A stretch of 64,000 nt of DNA from Lactarius indigo. Its lineage: Eukaryota; Basidiomycota; Agaricomycetes; Russulales; Russulaceae. Position numbers and translations under genes: made by a program. The notes beneath the pieces are model-generated. The model made no database searches. It saw only the letters and a list, made by a program, of their open reading frames with translations, and was not told the origin of the DNA. Position 1 is the first letter of the stretch; every line of letters begins with the position of its first letter. Shown here in pieces: positions 1-12,900 of this stretch. The stretch lies in contig JAFKAC010000080.1 of assembly GCA_025766275.1 (NCBI GenBank), positions 62,001-126,000 on the forward strand, in the 5' to 3' direction.

Positions 1-2239
1 CTTCCAGAGTACCAGCTCAGCGCGCACCTACAAAAACCATGTTATTATGGCAGCACAATGTAACGTACCACTTACCAATGTGACAGTACACGCAAGCATG
101 GGGGCCGGGATCTCAAGTTCTTTGGACTTCACCGGATCATCAGGGAGGCTGGAAGTGAGGCTGCCGCTGTTGAGCAAGCGATTACCAACCGACGCCGCAT
201 CCTTAAAGAACCACGCCACAGTTTTGACAATAGCAGGGTGGAGATACGGCTCGTTTGTAAGCACCCGACCCTGGAAGAAAGGTCAGTTACGAATGACTTA
301 CTGAATCACGACTCACCTTGTCGACATTGAAGATGAAGGTATCACCCTTCAGTAGGTCCTTAACAGTAGAGTCCATTGGGTCCCGGTCAGACGCTGATAA
401 GCCATAGGCGAGCGTTGCCTCATATCCTGCGGCATCGCGGATATCAGTACGAAAATTGCCAAGTCGTTGTTTGACCTTCGACATTTACAGAGTTGCGTTA
501 GTCAAGTCAGTTATAGATGTAGTCATAACTTACCAGGTGGCCAAGCATATTACCATAGTCCGCGGTCTTCTTAATGAGGCTGGCGATTTCTTCATCTTTC
601 ACATCTCGGGCACTGTCACGAAGAACAGAACGAATAGCCATGTCAATTTTGTCAGACGGGGGGAATGCCGAAACAAGCATGGCATATTCCTGCATGCGAC
701 TGAAGCCACGGTAAAGGACACGCTGCACACGTTGTGGATAAGCTTTGAGGCCAGGGTACTTCTGTCCAGGCGTGGGGGTGGGTAACTGGGTGGAACTCTC
801 ATCGTCACTTGAATCGTTGTTATCTGCGACAGAAATATTCGCGAGCTAATGAAATATAAGTGTTCAAACTGCCGAACCAGCTTGTAAACATAGAACGCAC
901 CTTCTTCGACTTTGCAGCAGATGCCGCCTTGCGCCAATTCGGGCGCTAGTGTGTTAGACTCGCGTCAGCAGTGTCCGTGTAGTGAAAGACCCATGTACGA
1001 ATGAGGTACCTCTGCTTTCTGAGCACGCTCCTGACGAGTAGAAAGCTTCGAGCGACCACCGGTAGTAGTTGCTTTCTGGTTGAATTGGTGGGTGCTTCAA
1101 TGAGGAGCCTATCCGGAGCGTGGCTTCTTACCTTGCTTTTGTCAACCTCAGTATCATCACCCGAATCGTCCTTCTGGTGCACCGGTGCGAGGTTCGTGTC
1201 AATATCTGTTGGAGCAAGACTCGGAGTCGGAGGGTAGAAGGTGGTGTCGCCATCGGTGTCGTCATCTTCCAAGTTTGCGGGGGCGCGTGAACTCGACGCA
1301 GAAGTCTTCCACTTTGGTTGCTGATCAACGTGCATCAGCGATTACATGGTAGCAGAACGTCGTGAAATAAACCCACTTCGAACTCTCTCTGCTCCTGATT
1401 GACATCCTCATAGTCGTCTGCGTCCTCCCCCGGCTGGCATTCAGACGCGTTTTCCACCTCAGGCTCCTCCTCGGTGTCTTCTTCATCGTCTTCTTCCTCG
1501 GTGTCTTCAGTTGGCTTGTTCTTTCGACTTACTTTCGCAGGCAGGACAGTGCCTTTCACTTTGTCAGGTATGGTGTCGGCCGTGACAGTCTTAGACGCTG
1601 AGGGTGCCACAACGGCCTGGGGCTCCTCTTCATCTGAATTGAAGGCTTGATCATCCGGAGGTAAGTACTTCGACTTTTCTGCGAGGGATCTGCTCAATGT
1701 ATTGCTAATATGTGAGCAGTGTCGACCTACGTTTATCTCCCTTTACAGCCGATGGTTTGGGTTTGGTGGTAACACCTTTCGTCGAGCGTAGACGCGCAAA
1801 TATTATTCAGTTCCTGCACACCAAACGGATGATTGTTGAAGTCGCACATACCTTTCTTCTTCTTCGTGGCATTTTTCTCATCCGGATTGGACTGAGTTCG
1901 CTTGTGGCTGGGTGCAGGTCCGTCATCCTGTACGTCCTTCTTCTTCCAAACTAAAAGAACCACCGCGATTGACTCGGATTAGCCTTCTGCATCACAGAAT
2001 AAGTACGTGCCTGCGTTTTTTATGGCCTGTTTCTTTTTGAGGCGTCCACCTGTAGACGTTGCTTGGCATCAAAAATGACGAAGGCAGTCTCACGCTCGCA
2101 ACTACCACCCACCACTGGCAGCCATCTCCTCTTCAAGCTTTTTTGCGGTGAGGGCATCCTCTTGCTTCTTGAGAGCCAACGCTTGTGCACGCATAGCTCG
2201 TGGGGTAAGTGTCAGTAGTTTGGGCATGCTTGTACTCAT
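1..2239 (-). CDS. DUF6532-domain protein, partial at the left edge
   Basis: This is a multi-exon minus-strand gene. The start chosen is the ATG at 2239-2237, which opens a Lys/Glu/Ala-rich helix (begins MSTSMPKLLTLTPRAMRAQA). It is followed by a Lys-rich exon near 1733-1963, a very acidic Glu/Asp exon (1335-1697), a Ser/Thr/Asp-rich exon near 946-1335, and then the globular part at 507-728, 287-484 and 28-264. The globular part has the features I associate with DUF6532, a domain common in Agaricomycete proteins of unknown function: 'RLGNFRTDIRDAA', 'LKGDTFIFN', 'YLHPAIVKTVAWFF' and 'EIPAPMLA'. The acidic middle suggests a nuclear or chromatin-associated protein, but that is inference. Exact splice sites were not resolved, and the C-terminus lies outside the window. 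Confidence 0.6.
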
Positions 2240-2940
2240 GATATTGTCAGCGTACTCGTAGTCAAAACCAGGAAGGCAACAAGTACCTAGATGGATAGGC
2301 TGCGCCAGTGGGTAGCTTCAAAGAAACTCACGAAGATGACAAAGACAAAGAAAAAGCGGTAGGAAACAAGGGTAGAGACGGTACTTAGTTGACAGTTGGG
2401 CCAAGGGCAATGTGAAGTGATCGGAATCACCGCATGGACTCAGCCTTGCTCGCTTATTCAGTCCCGTCTAAGGCGCCTAAGGCTTGACAGTTGCGATGGT
2501 TAATGCGTCAAGAGCACGTGTGAGTACGGTACAAAAATATAGCCATTGAACCAATGCACAGTATACGCAAATTGATAGTAACGAGCGTCTGTTATCTCTA
2601 TGGGTCTCTGATACCCACTCTATTACGCCACGAACTCGCAACCACCATACACATCACTGGCACATGGGGCATCAAATGTATCCGTCTACGCAGAGAACGT
2701 GACTGTGAACGCGACAGCGAGAATGCTCTTCCCAGAGCGCAACCGCCTTCACTCAGGTGGGGGTGGAAGTTGATGCGCCGGATGGGATTGAGTGGAGACA
2801 GAAACAAGATCTGTGTATAATGCGGAGCTCTGGAAGGTATGACCGATAGACCCAGAAGGGATATGGGGAGTGTAGGGCACGTACAATCAACGAACCTGGA
2901 GGCATGATTAGTACTCGAGATAGGAAATCTAACCGAGAAG
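2240..2940. other. intergenic region, no gene seen
   Basis: This is the region upstream of the DUF6532 gene. Open frames here show no recognisable motif and no coding-like splice structure. It ends where similarity to casein kinase I begins on the minus strand. Confidence 0.4.
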
Positions 2941-3400
2941 CGAACGTGTCTCACCAGCAAAGCGGGTATAGCGAACAGTTCTGGTTTGATTCTTGTTCTC
3001 GCGGTAAGGGGCGTGGAGATGAGTCTTGATCGATTGATCCCTGTACTTCTTCGTGGGACTGGAATCAATGGCGCCTTAACCTGGTTGCCATGCTTGCCGG
3101 TACCCACCAGGGAGTTATCGGGTTTGATGTCACGGTGAATGAAGTTGCGAGGATGGATGTACTTGATGCAAGGATATCTGATCCAGCCATTAACAGCGTT
3201 CAATAATAGATTAACCTAAGGCCTCACGAAGTTGACCAGTAAGGAGGGAAAACTTCCGGTTACGAAAGTTGAATAGATCCTCAAGAGAAGGGCCCAAGGC
3301 CGCCTAACAAATCTACGACTGCTGTATTCGGTTCCAAACCAGCGCACGAAACTTGACTCATAACGGCGACGCATCTGCATGGAATAGTTGTTGTTATTGA
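2940..3400 (-). pseudogene. casein kinase I (CK1) pseudogene fragment
   Basis: Reading the minus strand downward, recognisable CK1 blocks appear in the correct order but in different frames. They are 'FVRWFGTE' (near 3350), 'DLL' plus 'GPSLEDLFNF' (near 3270-3310), '[10 protein letters not shown]' with a Gly-Lys-His-Gly-Asn-Gln-Val tail (near 3090-3160), 'KKYRD' (near 3035) and 'PYRENKN' (near 2995). HRDxKPDN is the catalytic loop of protein kinases, and the spelling here is that of CK1. The DFG segment is destroyed: where IDFGLAKKYRD is expected the frame reads [11 protein letters not shown]. At least two frameshifts and a 2-bp insertion in the GPSLED block separate the pieces. The ATP-binding lobe and the C-lobe are missing, so this is a dead fragment and not an intron-split gene. 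Confidence 0.75.
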
Positions 3401-3672
3401 GGCGCTGAGACACCCGTGATACCGTCCCTTCAGGGATCAACTGGCTACCATGACCCTTCTTGGTGCATTAGATGACTTCTTCGCCCTTTGTGTCGCCGAT
3501 GGTCGAATTGGAAGTAGGAGGAGCGAAAACACCAAAGTCTGAACGCATCAGCTGTAGGGCCAGTTAAGCATCGAGCTGAACGCACCATCGATGCCATTGG
3601 CAAGTGCAGTCCGGAACAGGGATTGTTGGTTCTCAGTGGTCGAGTTGCAGATGCCGCCCGCGCGCCTGCCGC

Positions 3673-4280
3673 CTTGTAGCCTGTTTGAGTCCCGCGGACA
3701 TCTGTATCAGTAACGGTTTTGTGGAACGAGGCGAGGCGAGGGGCACTGCTAGGAAGGTAGGAACCTGGGTGCCATGGGTGGCAGTGTACGAAATAGAACA
3801 CACGAACGGTTACAAAAAGAATGGAGCGACCAGATGGGTAGAGAGCCAGGGCTGACGCCAAACCCGTGAACACGTAAGCCTGTGAGTATGGGTGTGGCGT
3901 TGCATGGGTACGAGTTGCATGCATTGTGACCAAGAACCGTGCTGCTTTGAGTCCTGTGGACACGTGTATCAGGGACAGCTTTGTAGGACTGGGTATGAAT
4001 GACAGGCGATGACAGGGAAAAACCGCGTACGCACCAATTGAGAAGGGTAGACGGAACGAGGCGAGGTAAGGCCATGAGTGCTGCCAGGGAGCCGCAGGAA
4101 CCTAAGCGCCATGGGTGGAGACGGCTATGAAGCAGAGGCGACAGCTACAGAGCAGAAAGAACGGAGCAGGCCACAACGGGGACTAGATGGGTAAGGAACC
4201 GGGTTGATGCCAAACCTGTAAACGTGTAAACGTGTGAGTAAGGGCGTGGCGTTGCACGAGTACAATTGCAAGCGGACCGG
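3673..4280. repeat. diverged tandem duplication, two units of roughly 300 bp
   Basis: Several segments recur in the same order: 'TTTGAGTCC' plus 'TGTATCAG' at about 3680 and 3944, 'AACGAGGCGAGG' at about 3725 and 4053, 'GCCATGGGTGG' at about 3770 and 4109, and 'GCCAAACC' with 'GTGGCGTTGCA' at about 3857 and 4210. The offset between copies grows from about 264 to 353 bp, so the units have diverged by indels. Both lie between the CK1 pseudogene and the Plavaka transposase. No coding potential was recognised. Confidence 0.6.
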
Positions 4281-4505
4281 GACTGGGAACCTGTCTTTCC
4301 GTGGTAAAAAACGTAAAAGAGCATAAAAGTTTCAGAAAATTTTACTAGAATTTGACGTCCAAGTTGGTTTTCTCACAGTGTTTCTCCAAACCCGTACTAA
4401 CTTACTGTACCTTTACTGTACCTGTACCCTGGCGACTCCCGTGTTACGCCAATTCTGTCCATAACTCCTACATCTCTTTCTCAACCAACGTGACCATCTT
4501 TCCCT

Positions 4506-7500
4506 ATGTCTTGTTACCGATGCAAAGCGTGCCAGATGAAGGTTTCAGCAAAATATCTCCGCTTACATCTTCAAAAAAGTCCTGATCCTTGTTGTCGTGA
4601 ATATCTTGCTGAACTAGACTGTGAGCTTCTATCCGACGACAAGTTAGCAACCCCAGGAGAATCCCTTGGTGAACAGGAAGGGCTTGTTGTGAACCACACT
4701 GGAGAGTACTTCGGTCTTGCTTCGGACTTCGGTGATTATAACGACTGGACCGGATACAGCGATGATAGGGTGTGCTCTTTTCGTTTATGTTCGGTTCAAA
4801 GTCTGACTTTTTGTTTCAGTGTGACTCAAACGGCGTCCCTCATGATTCCCGTAGATCCATTCATGGACAACTTCAATCGCCCAATAAGGTCCTCGGCATG
4901 GATTTGGACGACGACATGGACGAAGAACTATGTGGGGAGTTGGAGACTGACGAATTCAATGCAGAGATAGAATGCGAGCTCGAACTGGAGCACGAGAATG
5001 CCAATGAGCCACCCACGGACGAGCCAGTTGTGGACGACTCAGGTCAGCGTCAACACTGTGCAACCACTCCTCCAATCGACACCTGCGACCCCCATACAGA
5101 AAGACATCTTCGGGTCGGTCCACATGTTGTCAGCTACCCTGATACTGCTGGCCGACCTGTGTGCCCCGTCTCAGAAAAGGCAGCACTCACGGACCAGGAA
5201 CGTTATCTTGACTCCTTGGGGGATCAAACGAATCCCTACGCGCCATTCAAGTCCCGTACAGATTGGGAGTTTGCTCAGTGGGCGAAGATGCGAGGACCAA
5301 GTTCATCGGCGTTCACAGACTTGGTGGGCATCGATAGGGTATGATTCTTTTCTGGGTTGCGTGTTCTCAATTTGACGTCGCGCTATAGGTGGTCGATAAA
5401 CTCGGCTTGTCGTTTAAAAATAGCATGGAACTTAACAAGATCATTGACACACAACTTCCTGGGCGGCCTAGTTTCAAACGAATGGGAGTAGAGTTGGGAG
5501 GTGAGGTTTTCGATGTCTACTTCCGAGACATCATGGAATGCGTGCGGGCATTGTACAGCGATCCAGAGTTTTCCCCCTACCTTGTCTATGCCCCCGAACG
5601 CCACTATGTCGACGAGAAGTGCGACCTGAGGATGTACCACGACATGCACACCGGAGAATGGTGGTGGTCCACACAAGTAAGTCACGCGTTCAATTCTATA
5701 TAATCTAACTAACACATCAGCTTGAACAGAAAGCGTTAGACCGAGATGCGGGTGCCGGAAAAACAATCATTCCTATTATTCTCTCAAGCGACAAGACTCA
5801 AATCACTTTATTCCGGAATAAGTCTGCCTATCCACTGTACATGACAATCGGCAACATTCCAAAAGAGATCCGTCGCCGTCCTTCGTCGCGTGCATATGTT
5901 CTCGTTGCCTACCTTCCAACATCTCGACTTCCCCACATCGCCAGTAAGGCCTCTCGCCGACGCTGCCTTATCAACCTTTACCACGCTTGTTTGTCAGAAA
6001 TCCTTTCGCCGATCATCAAACCTGGCAGGAATGGCGTCACAATGGCCAGCGCAGACGGCATTAGTCGGCGCTGTCACCCAATATACGCCTGCTTCATCGG
6101 GGATTATCCCGAGCAGGTACTCGTCACCTGTACGAAGACCGGTGAATGTGCTCAGTGCCCCGAGCCACGCGACAAACTTGGAGACACAGGTCCAGAGATC
6201 CCTACTGGCTGGCGTGACTTGCACACTCTCCTCGACGCGCTCCACAACTTCGATGACGATCCGGCGGCCTTTTTCGAGTCATGCAAAGAGCTTGGTGTCA
6301 AGCCCGTTACGGAGCCATTTTGGAAGGATCTCCCATACGCCCACGTTTATCGCTCAATCACACCAGACATCCTTCACCAACTATATCAGGGAGTAATGAA
6401 GCACGCGATCCATTGGACAACAGAGATCTTCGGGGCTGCTGAAATTGATGCTCGCTGCCGTCGTCTCCCACCAAATCACAACACCCGATTGTTCTTGAAG
6501 GGTATTAGCAGTCTCTCTCGTGTTTCCGGTACCGAGCACGGTCAGATTTGTCGCTTTCTCCTGGCTTTGGTACTCGACATTCCACTTCCAGATAGACTAG
6601 ATAGCGGTGCCCTTGTGCGCGCGTTACGCAAATTGTTGGACTTTCTTTATCTCGCACAATACCCAGTTCACACAACCGAAACATTACAGAAGATGGATGC
6701 AGCGCTCCAATCATTTCACGACAACAAGCACATCTTCGTCTCCCTCGGCATTCGGGACAACTTCAACATACCCAAGCTCCACTTCGCAAAACATTACTGC
6801 CGTTCGATAAAACTTTTTGGGACTACTGACAACTTCAATACTGAGTATACCGAACGGTTGCACATCGACCTCGCGAAGGACGCCTATGCTGCAACCAATC
6901 ACAAGGACGAGTTCCCTCAAATGGCACTATGGCTAGAGCGGAAGGAGAAGATGGTTCGTCATACCAAGTATATTCAGTGGCGACTTGATGGGTGCCCTGC
7001 ACCGAAGTCCGTCAATTGGGTCCCTCCAGGACTTGACCATCGTCGTATTTTGAAGATGGCGATTCGTCCGACGGTCGCCTCTGCTCCAATTGACCGATTA
7101 GAAGAAAGTTATGGTGCAATCCACTTTCGCGCAGCTATCGGGCGATATGTCGCTGGACTGACGCATACAGGGCTCACTTATTCCCAGCTGGAAGATGAGG
7201 CAAATGACGTCCATCTCTCAATCCGTCGCTTTCCGGTGTGGCACAATATCAAATACCTTCGAGAAGATCCTTGGACCGGCAAACTCGTCACGGCTGATAT
7301 CATTCACTGCCACCCCGAACGACAGAACAAAAAGGACCAGCTCATTCCCGCCCGACACGATATAGTACTCATCAACAGTGGTACTGGAGTTGAGGCAGGA
7401 GTGAAGGATCGGCGTATTGGACAGGTGCGCGTGGTATTTTCGCTTCCAGAATCTGAATGTGCGCGGTTGTTTCCATCTGGGCAGAGCATTCCCAAGCACC

Positions 7501-7766
7501 TCGCATATGTCGAGTGGTTTACGTCATTTTCTCGGGAACCTGAGCATAACTCTGGGCTACATAAGATCTCGCGCTGTTTTCTTCCAGACGGTACTAAACC
7601 CGCCAGTATCATACCAGTAATCAACATTTTTCGGAGCGTCCATTTATACCCGAAGTTTGGTAGAGTTGCTCCTGCATCATGGACGAGTAGCAATGTTTTG
7701 GAGATGTGCAAGACCTTCTATCTAAACCCATTTACAGATAGACACCTTTATCGAGACTTATCTTAG
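4506..7766 (+). CDS. Plavaka-type (KDZ-related) DNA transposase
   Basis: Four exons join cleanly in frame: 4506-4769, 4820-5338, 5389-5676 and 5721-7766, giving 1038 aa. The introns are 44-50 bp with GT and AG ends. The N-terminus carries a Cys/His-rich segment (CYRCKACQ..., with further Cys and His by residue 40) that may bind zinc. Next comes a long acidic linker and a conserved block ending 'GEWWWSTQ'. The catalytic region contains 'GAGKTIIPIILSSDKTQ', 'HPIYACFIGDYPEQ' and 'ITPDILHQLYQGV', the hallmark spellings of Plavaka transposases in basidiomycetes. These are cut-and-paste elements related to CACTA and Kyakuja-Dileera-Zisupton. No stop or frameshift interrupts the gene, so it may be young. 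Terminal inverted repeats could not be placed by eye. Confidence 0.85.
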
Positions 7767-9925
7767 CTACTTTTACGTGCGAACCATTGTCTTTCCTCTT
7801 ACGAATTCAGTTGTCAGCTCGGCACATGATTTCAGAATGTCATGTGTCTTGTAGATCACCCTTCTCGCCTCATTTTTTCCGCTCTTTTCTCTTCCCATAT
7901 CTCTTCCCATCATCTCGTCTCACCTTTCGTCGTTCCTTTCCACGTCAAAAATGCTCAATAATTCCGACAGCGGTAGCCACCGCCAATCAACCACCCAATT
8001 CCAGTCGACTCCTTGTCCACGTCGTCATCAAAAGTCCCGCCGAGGAACAGTACCCTTACCATTCCCCGCCTTGCGAGCTTTCTTTCGATTGGTTCTTTCA
8101 AAACCCTGGAATATTATTCATGCCTACGCCCCCGGCCAGTGATTGGTCTAGAGTTGTGCTCTGCCTTGAACAAAGGTGCGCCCAATTTTTTTTTGTTGCC
8201 CTTTAAATTCTTATCCGTTGTTCTTTCTCACAGTATGCCTTGTCAATGCCAATCGCGTCTCTTCGATCGTACTTCACCATCAGCCACCCACGTTCCTTTC
8301 AACTCGTCTGCATTCCTTTCGCTCCCTTTTGATACTTGCCTCCCGCTTTTGCCTCGACACTCGCTTCAGTACAGCACATGTCGACAGCACCGCCCGTCCC
8401 AGGGACAACAGATACTACAATAGTCTTCCCCCCAAGCTTCCATCTTCATTCTCCGTCGATATCCACAGGACTTGGACCATTTGTTTTACTCTCCCTACCT
8501 TCATCACCTTGCCTCATGGTTCTTGACTTAGCATTTTCGACACCGACCACCCTTACGTACAAATACACGACGTATGTAAGGCTCGGTCTGGCATCCAATA
8601 AACTACCACTTTCCTCAAGTTTCAATCGTTCTTATACTTCTATCTCGCATGATCGTTGTGACGCTTCGTCAGGGCAGATCTAAATCGAGGGCACCCAAGC
8701 GAACATCAACGATTGCACTTGTACTCACTCCCGAACAATCTTTACAGTTGTCTTTTGGTCACCTTATGTGCTACGAGCCTTGCTCGTATGGGCCTTCTCG
8801 CTTGCTGAACCCCTTCTCAATCCGTCGCTGCCCCTCGATCTCGCGCTTGGCCCTGGTTCAAAAGGCCCGCCGTGCGTCTGCCATCCACCATTCCCTTACC
8901 TTCCGCCTCATATCCATCACGTCGCTCGTGTTGTTGCCCTCGGCAGATCGACATCGTGTTGTTGCCTCTCAAACTCGTTTTGCCAATCTTTCTAGTTCAC
9001 GCTCTTTGTCTCGGGCATAGGTGCGCTCACTATTTCTTGGATCTTACCCCACTTTCACTGACACCTTGTCTGTACTTGTAGTGCGCGTTGTCGTCACCTC
9101 TGGGCCTCTGGCACTGTCGTTCGGCCATGCGACTTTGCTTACCCACTCCCCGATTTCATTTACGACTCATATTCTCTACCTCGCGTCAGCCGTATGTTTG
9201 AGTCTGTCGACTTCCCTCCTACCTACAGCCTTCTGCTCACTTTACCCCTTCGTCACAATTTTCAACTTGTTATTTTCGATCGTATTCGGGTTTAGGCACT
9301 GTTCAGTTGATAAAGCTCTCAGATTTGCACTTATATCATTTGGTTTCCCTCTCGTCTTCGCATCTGCCTTGTGTATCAAGCTGCCTTTCAGGTCAGGCCT
9401 CAAGTGAAAGGCACTCGGCTTGATGTCTCCATTGCGCGCATATCGACCTCTTCGTCCCTCAACATCAGCTCTCATCACCACTTCCCGTTTTTGTTCTACT
9501 GACTTATTCCCACCCTAGGTCTCACTTCGTTGCGATTGTTGCCTGGCGCTTTGTAGAAGCATTCTTGAGCTCTGAACTCATGCTTGACTTTCCTCACCTC
9601 CCCAACTTTTTCGATATCGCGCTTGCACCCCCTTCCTTGCTTTCCCCAACTCGTGCGAATTTCTCTCTGCCCCGACTACTTACACGTGCTATCGAGCAGG
9701 TTTACCGCACTTTCGTCTTTTTCTAAATTTTCTAAATTTTTCATAGTTTACAAAGTCACACATTTTTCTCAGTTTCTCAACGATTTTATGAAACATTTTC
9801 AGAAATATTAGAGTCCCCATATAAAATCTTGCATAATTTGCGTGATCTGTCAAAATATGTCCAATATGGTAACTTTTCTACGCTTTTTGAAAATTTTCAA
9901 GATCCCATTTTTCCTGATGTAACGA
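7767..9925. other. pyrimidine-rich non-coding tract, no gene seen
   Basis: About 2 kb downstream of the transposase is strongly enriched in C and T on the plus strand from about 7850 to 9720. It then becomes A/T-rich up to about 9920. Many plus-strand frames are open only because purine-containing stop codons are rare, and the translations are Ser/Leu/Phe/Pro-rich with no recognisable motif. It may be the 3' non-coding part of the Plavaka element, but I could not find matching terminal repeats. Confidence 0.45.
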
Positions 9926-9959
9926 GCTTCGGGCTCGCCTAGAAAATCTTACTTGTCGC

Positions 9960-12900
9960 GCGGGAGTTACTGACTATACTTGCCGCTTCGAAGATATCGA
10001 ATCCCAGTTGCCAGCAGACGAGATGACTTTCAACGATCGCAAGTATCGCTTCACCCGGAAGCTCCCTAAAGAACTATCAATACAACTCATGGCCCGGCCT
10101 GAACGAGACATGGCGGTCCTCTACGCGGCCGCTAGACAATGGGACAGTCTTAACCGGCTGGCCTCTGGAGCATCAGGTACTCAGCCCGGACCTCTGAAAG
10201 TTTTCAAAAAGTATCAAACCTCACCTTCGTCTTTGACAACCATGCCCTATCTGTCGTCTGCTGCGTCGATGAGTCGTTCCGAGCCAATGGACTTGGATGC
10301 AATGAATATGAGTTGAGATCCGCGTAAACCGCCACCCACGGCTCGTTGCTACAACTGTAATGAGTCGGGACATTTTGCGCGAGGTTGCCGCAAGCCTCTA
10401 CGACAATCAGCGCAAGGTGCGGAGAAGAGGACAATGGATGGACGTACCAAGTCAACCAGGCCTCTTCATTTGTTCGAAGATATAACTGAAGAATCTGCGG
10501 CGGAAGAATATCAGTCAGAGGCGTCACCACCGAAGGAGTATGCTGTTGAAGAATCTGAGTCAGTGCTTCCAGATCCTCCTGAACGCTACGCGTCTGAAGA
10601 ATATATGCCGGAGAGTTATGATCCGAACAAGCTGGATCTAGAGCTGCAATATCTTACTACTGAAGCAAATTTAATGGACGACAAAGGAGGCCCACTCACC
10701 GCAGAAGAAGAGGACGAGTTAGCCAAAATCGTCTTCAGCGAATGTGAAGGAGGCGGCGATGACTGGAGCCAATTCTGGCCGCCAGTTCAACTCATACCCC
10801 CTGGAGACCCCGGTCTGCCTAGTGAAGATCTAGTAAAGCCGTCCGATGTTGTCCCGAAGAAGTGGCAAGGTACCCCGAGTCCATTCTTCGGCGGGCCGAC
10901 GGAGGAAGATAATTGGTGACCTGTCTCACCTATATTCTCTGACAGCCCCGTAGTGGAATCAAGTTGGCAACCTGTTTCCCCTGTTTTTCCCGAAAGACCA
11001 TCCGTCCCTCCGGAAGGCAGCAAAGAAAACCCTCTTGAAGTCTACAATGTAGCCCAGCCCGGGTTGCCAATATACGAAATGGAGATAGGCCCTCCGAAGT
11101 CGACAACGACGATGAATACCTCCGCTTTCGTTTCCGTCAACACTATCCTGGATACAGGAGCTGAATCAAACTATCTTACCGCACAGAAAGCGAGACTCGC
11201 GGGAGCTCAGCTTTTCCCCATCACTGCCAGAGAAATTGTTGGCGCAGGACGGACGACTACTACCGCGTTCGCCCTCAAGATTGGCGGCTTGTTTTTGCAG
11301 TGTTATGCCTATGTCTTGGACGACACTTCACAGTTCCGCTATGACCTGTTATTAGGACGTACCTGGCTTAAAAGACATCATGCCACCCCGCAATGGGATG
11401 ATGACGCTTACGAATTGACCCATCCAGAGGAGCGAACTCGCTTCCTTGTCAAGCCACGCTCATCCAAAGAGAAGCCTGGAGTCACGAACCTATTAACAAG
11501 AATTGCTTGGTGCCTGAGGCCTAAGCATCAAGGGCCGCATCGTCCCACACTCCTTCATCATACGTCAAAGTAGGAAGCCCGAGACGATGAATCAATGGTC
11601 ACAAACAAAGGAAGTGTTGCATCGGATAATGAAACGTTTGGTGAGCGAATCAAGCGGATCATAAAAGAAAGCGTACCAGGCGCTTTCAGGGACAAGGTGG
11701 GCTTTCCACCCCTGTGGAAATGGGTCCATGAGATTGACGTAGGGGATGCGAAGCCTTTGAGACGATACGGACGGCCTCTTAAGCCGGTCGAACATGAATC
11801 TATCAAGAAGTTTATCGACGAGGGATTAGATGAAGGGGTCATTGAACCTTCGGACTCACCTTGGTCATCCCCCTTACTCCCGGTTCCGAAAAAAGATGGT
11901 ATGTCGCGCATATGCGTCGACTACCGAGCTCTCAATAAACTCACCAAATCGAACGCGTATCCTTTGCCGCGCATAGACGAGTGTTACCGAAACCTTGCAG
12001 GGGCCCGCTTCTTCACATGTCTGGACCTCTGCAGTGGATATTGGCAGGTGAGACTCGCCGATGATGCCAAAGAGAAGACAGCATTTACCTGTCGATATGG
12101 TCATTTTCAGTTCCGAGTGATGCCATTCAGACTCACCAATGCACCCGCAACTTTTCAGACAATGATGAATGAGATTTTACGTACCTTTATCGATCGCTGC
12201 GCAATGGTTTACTTGGACAACGTTATCATCTTCTCCCATACAAAAGATGAACATGTCCAAAATGTTCTCGACGTTGTCAACGCCCTTCACAAGCATGGCC
12301 TCATCCTGAATGAGAAGAAATGTACGTGGGGCCGCTCTTCGATACTTTACCTGGGTCACATAGCATCCGGAGAAGGTCTTCGAACCAATCCGGAAAAGGT
12401 TGATGCGATCTTGAAGTGGCCTTCGTGTTTGACGATTTCAGAGGTGCGCGGGTTCTTGAACGTCGCCGGATATTATCGTCGATTCATATGGGGTTTTGCC
12501 AAGACCGCCAGACCCATGTATAAGTTGCTGGAAGGAAGTCCGCGACGCGGAACACCTATTCGATGGGATACCGATTGTGAGTTAGCCATGAAGCACTTGA
12601 AGGAAGCGCTGACCTCCGCCGACTTACTCATTCACCTGACACCATGGCGCCTCTTCGTTATAGACACCGATGCTTCCGGCGATTGCCTCGGCACCATCCT
12701 ACAACAGACTTGCAACTCGTCCGTTGATCTGAAAAAGGGGAAAGGAGCTGGTGAGCAAAAAGATCGTTTCAAGCTGAAAGAAAAGGACTTACGCCCCATC
12801 GCTTTCGAATCACGACGCATGACGCCCACCAAACAAAGATACTCTGCACAAGAAAGGGAGATGCTCGCCATCGTATACGCGCTACACAAATGGCGTGGAT

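Noticed and set aside
2598..3203. Single 201-codon minus-strand frame containing HRDIKPDN, as a small kinase
   Set aside because: Kinase similarity continues in other frames on both sides and the frame itself leaves the family after 20 residues, so it is a pseudogene.
7787..9811. Series of plus-strand frames of 60-139 codons
   Set aside because: They are open because the strand is pyrimidine-rich and stop codons are rare. The proteins are Ser/Leu/Phe/Pro-rich without domains.
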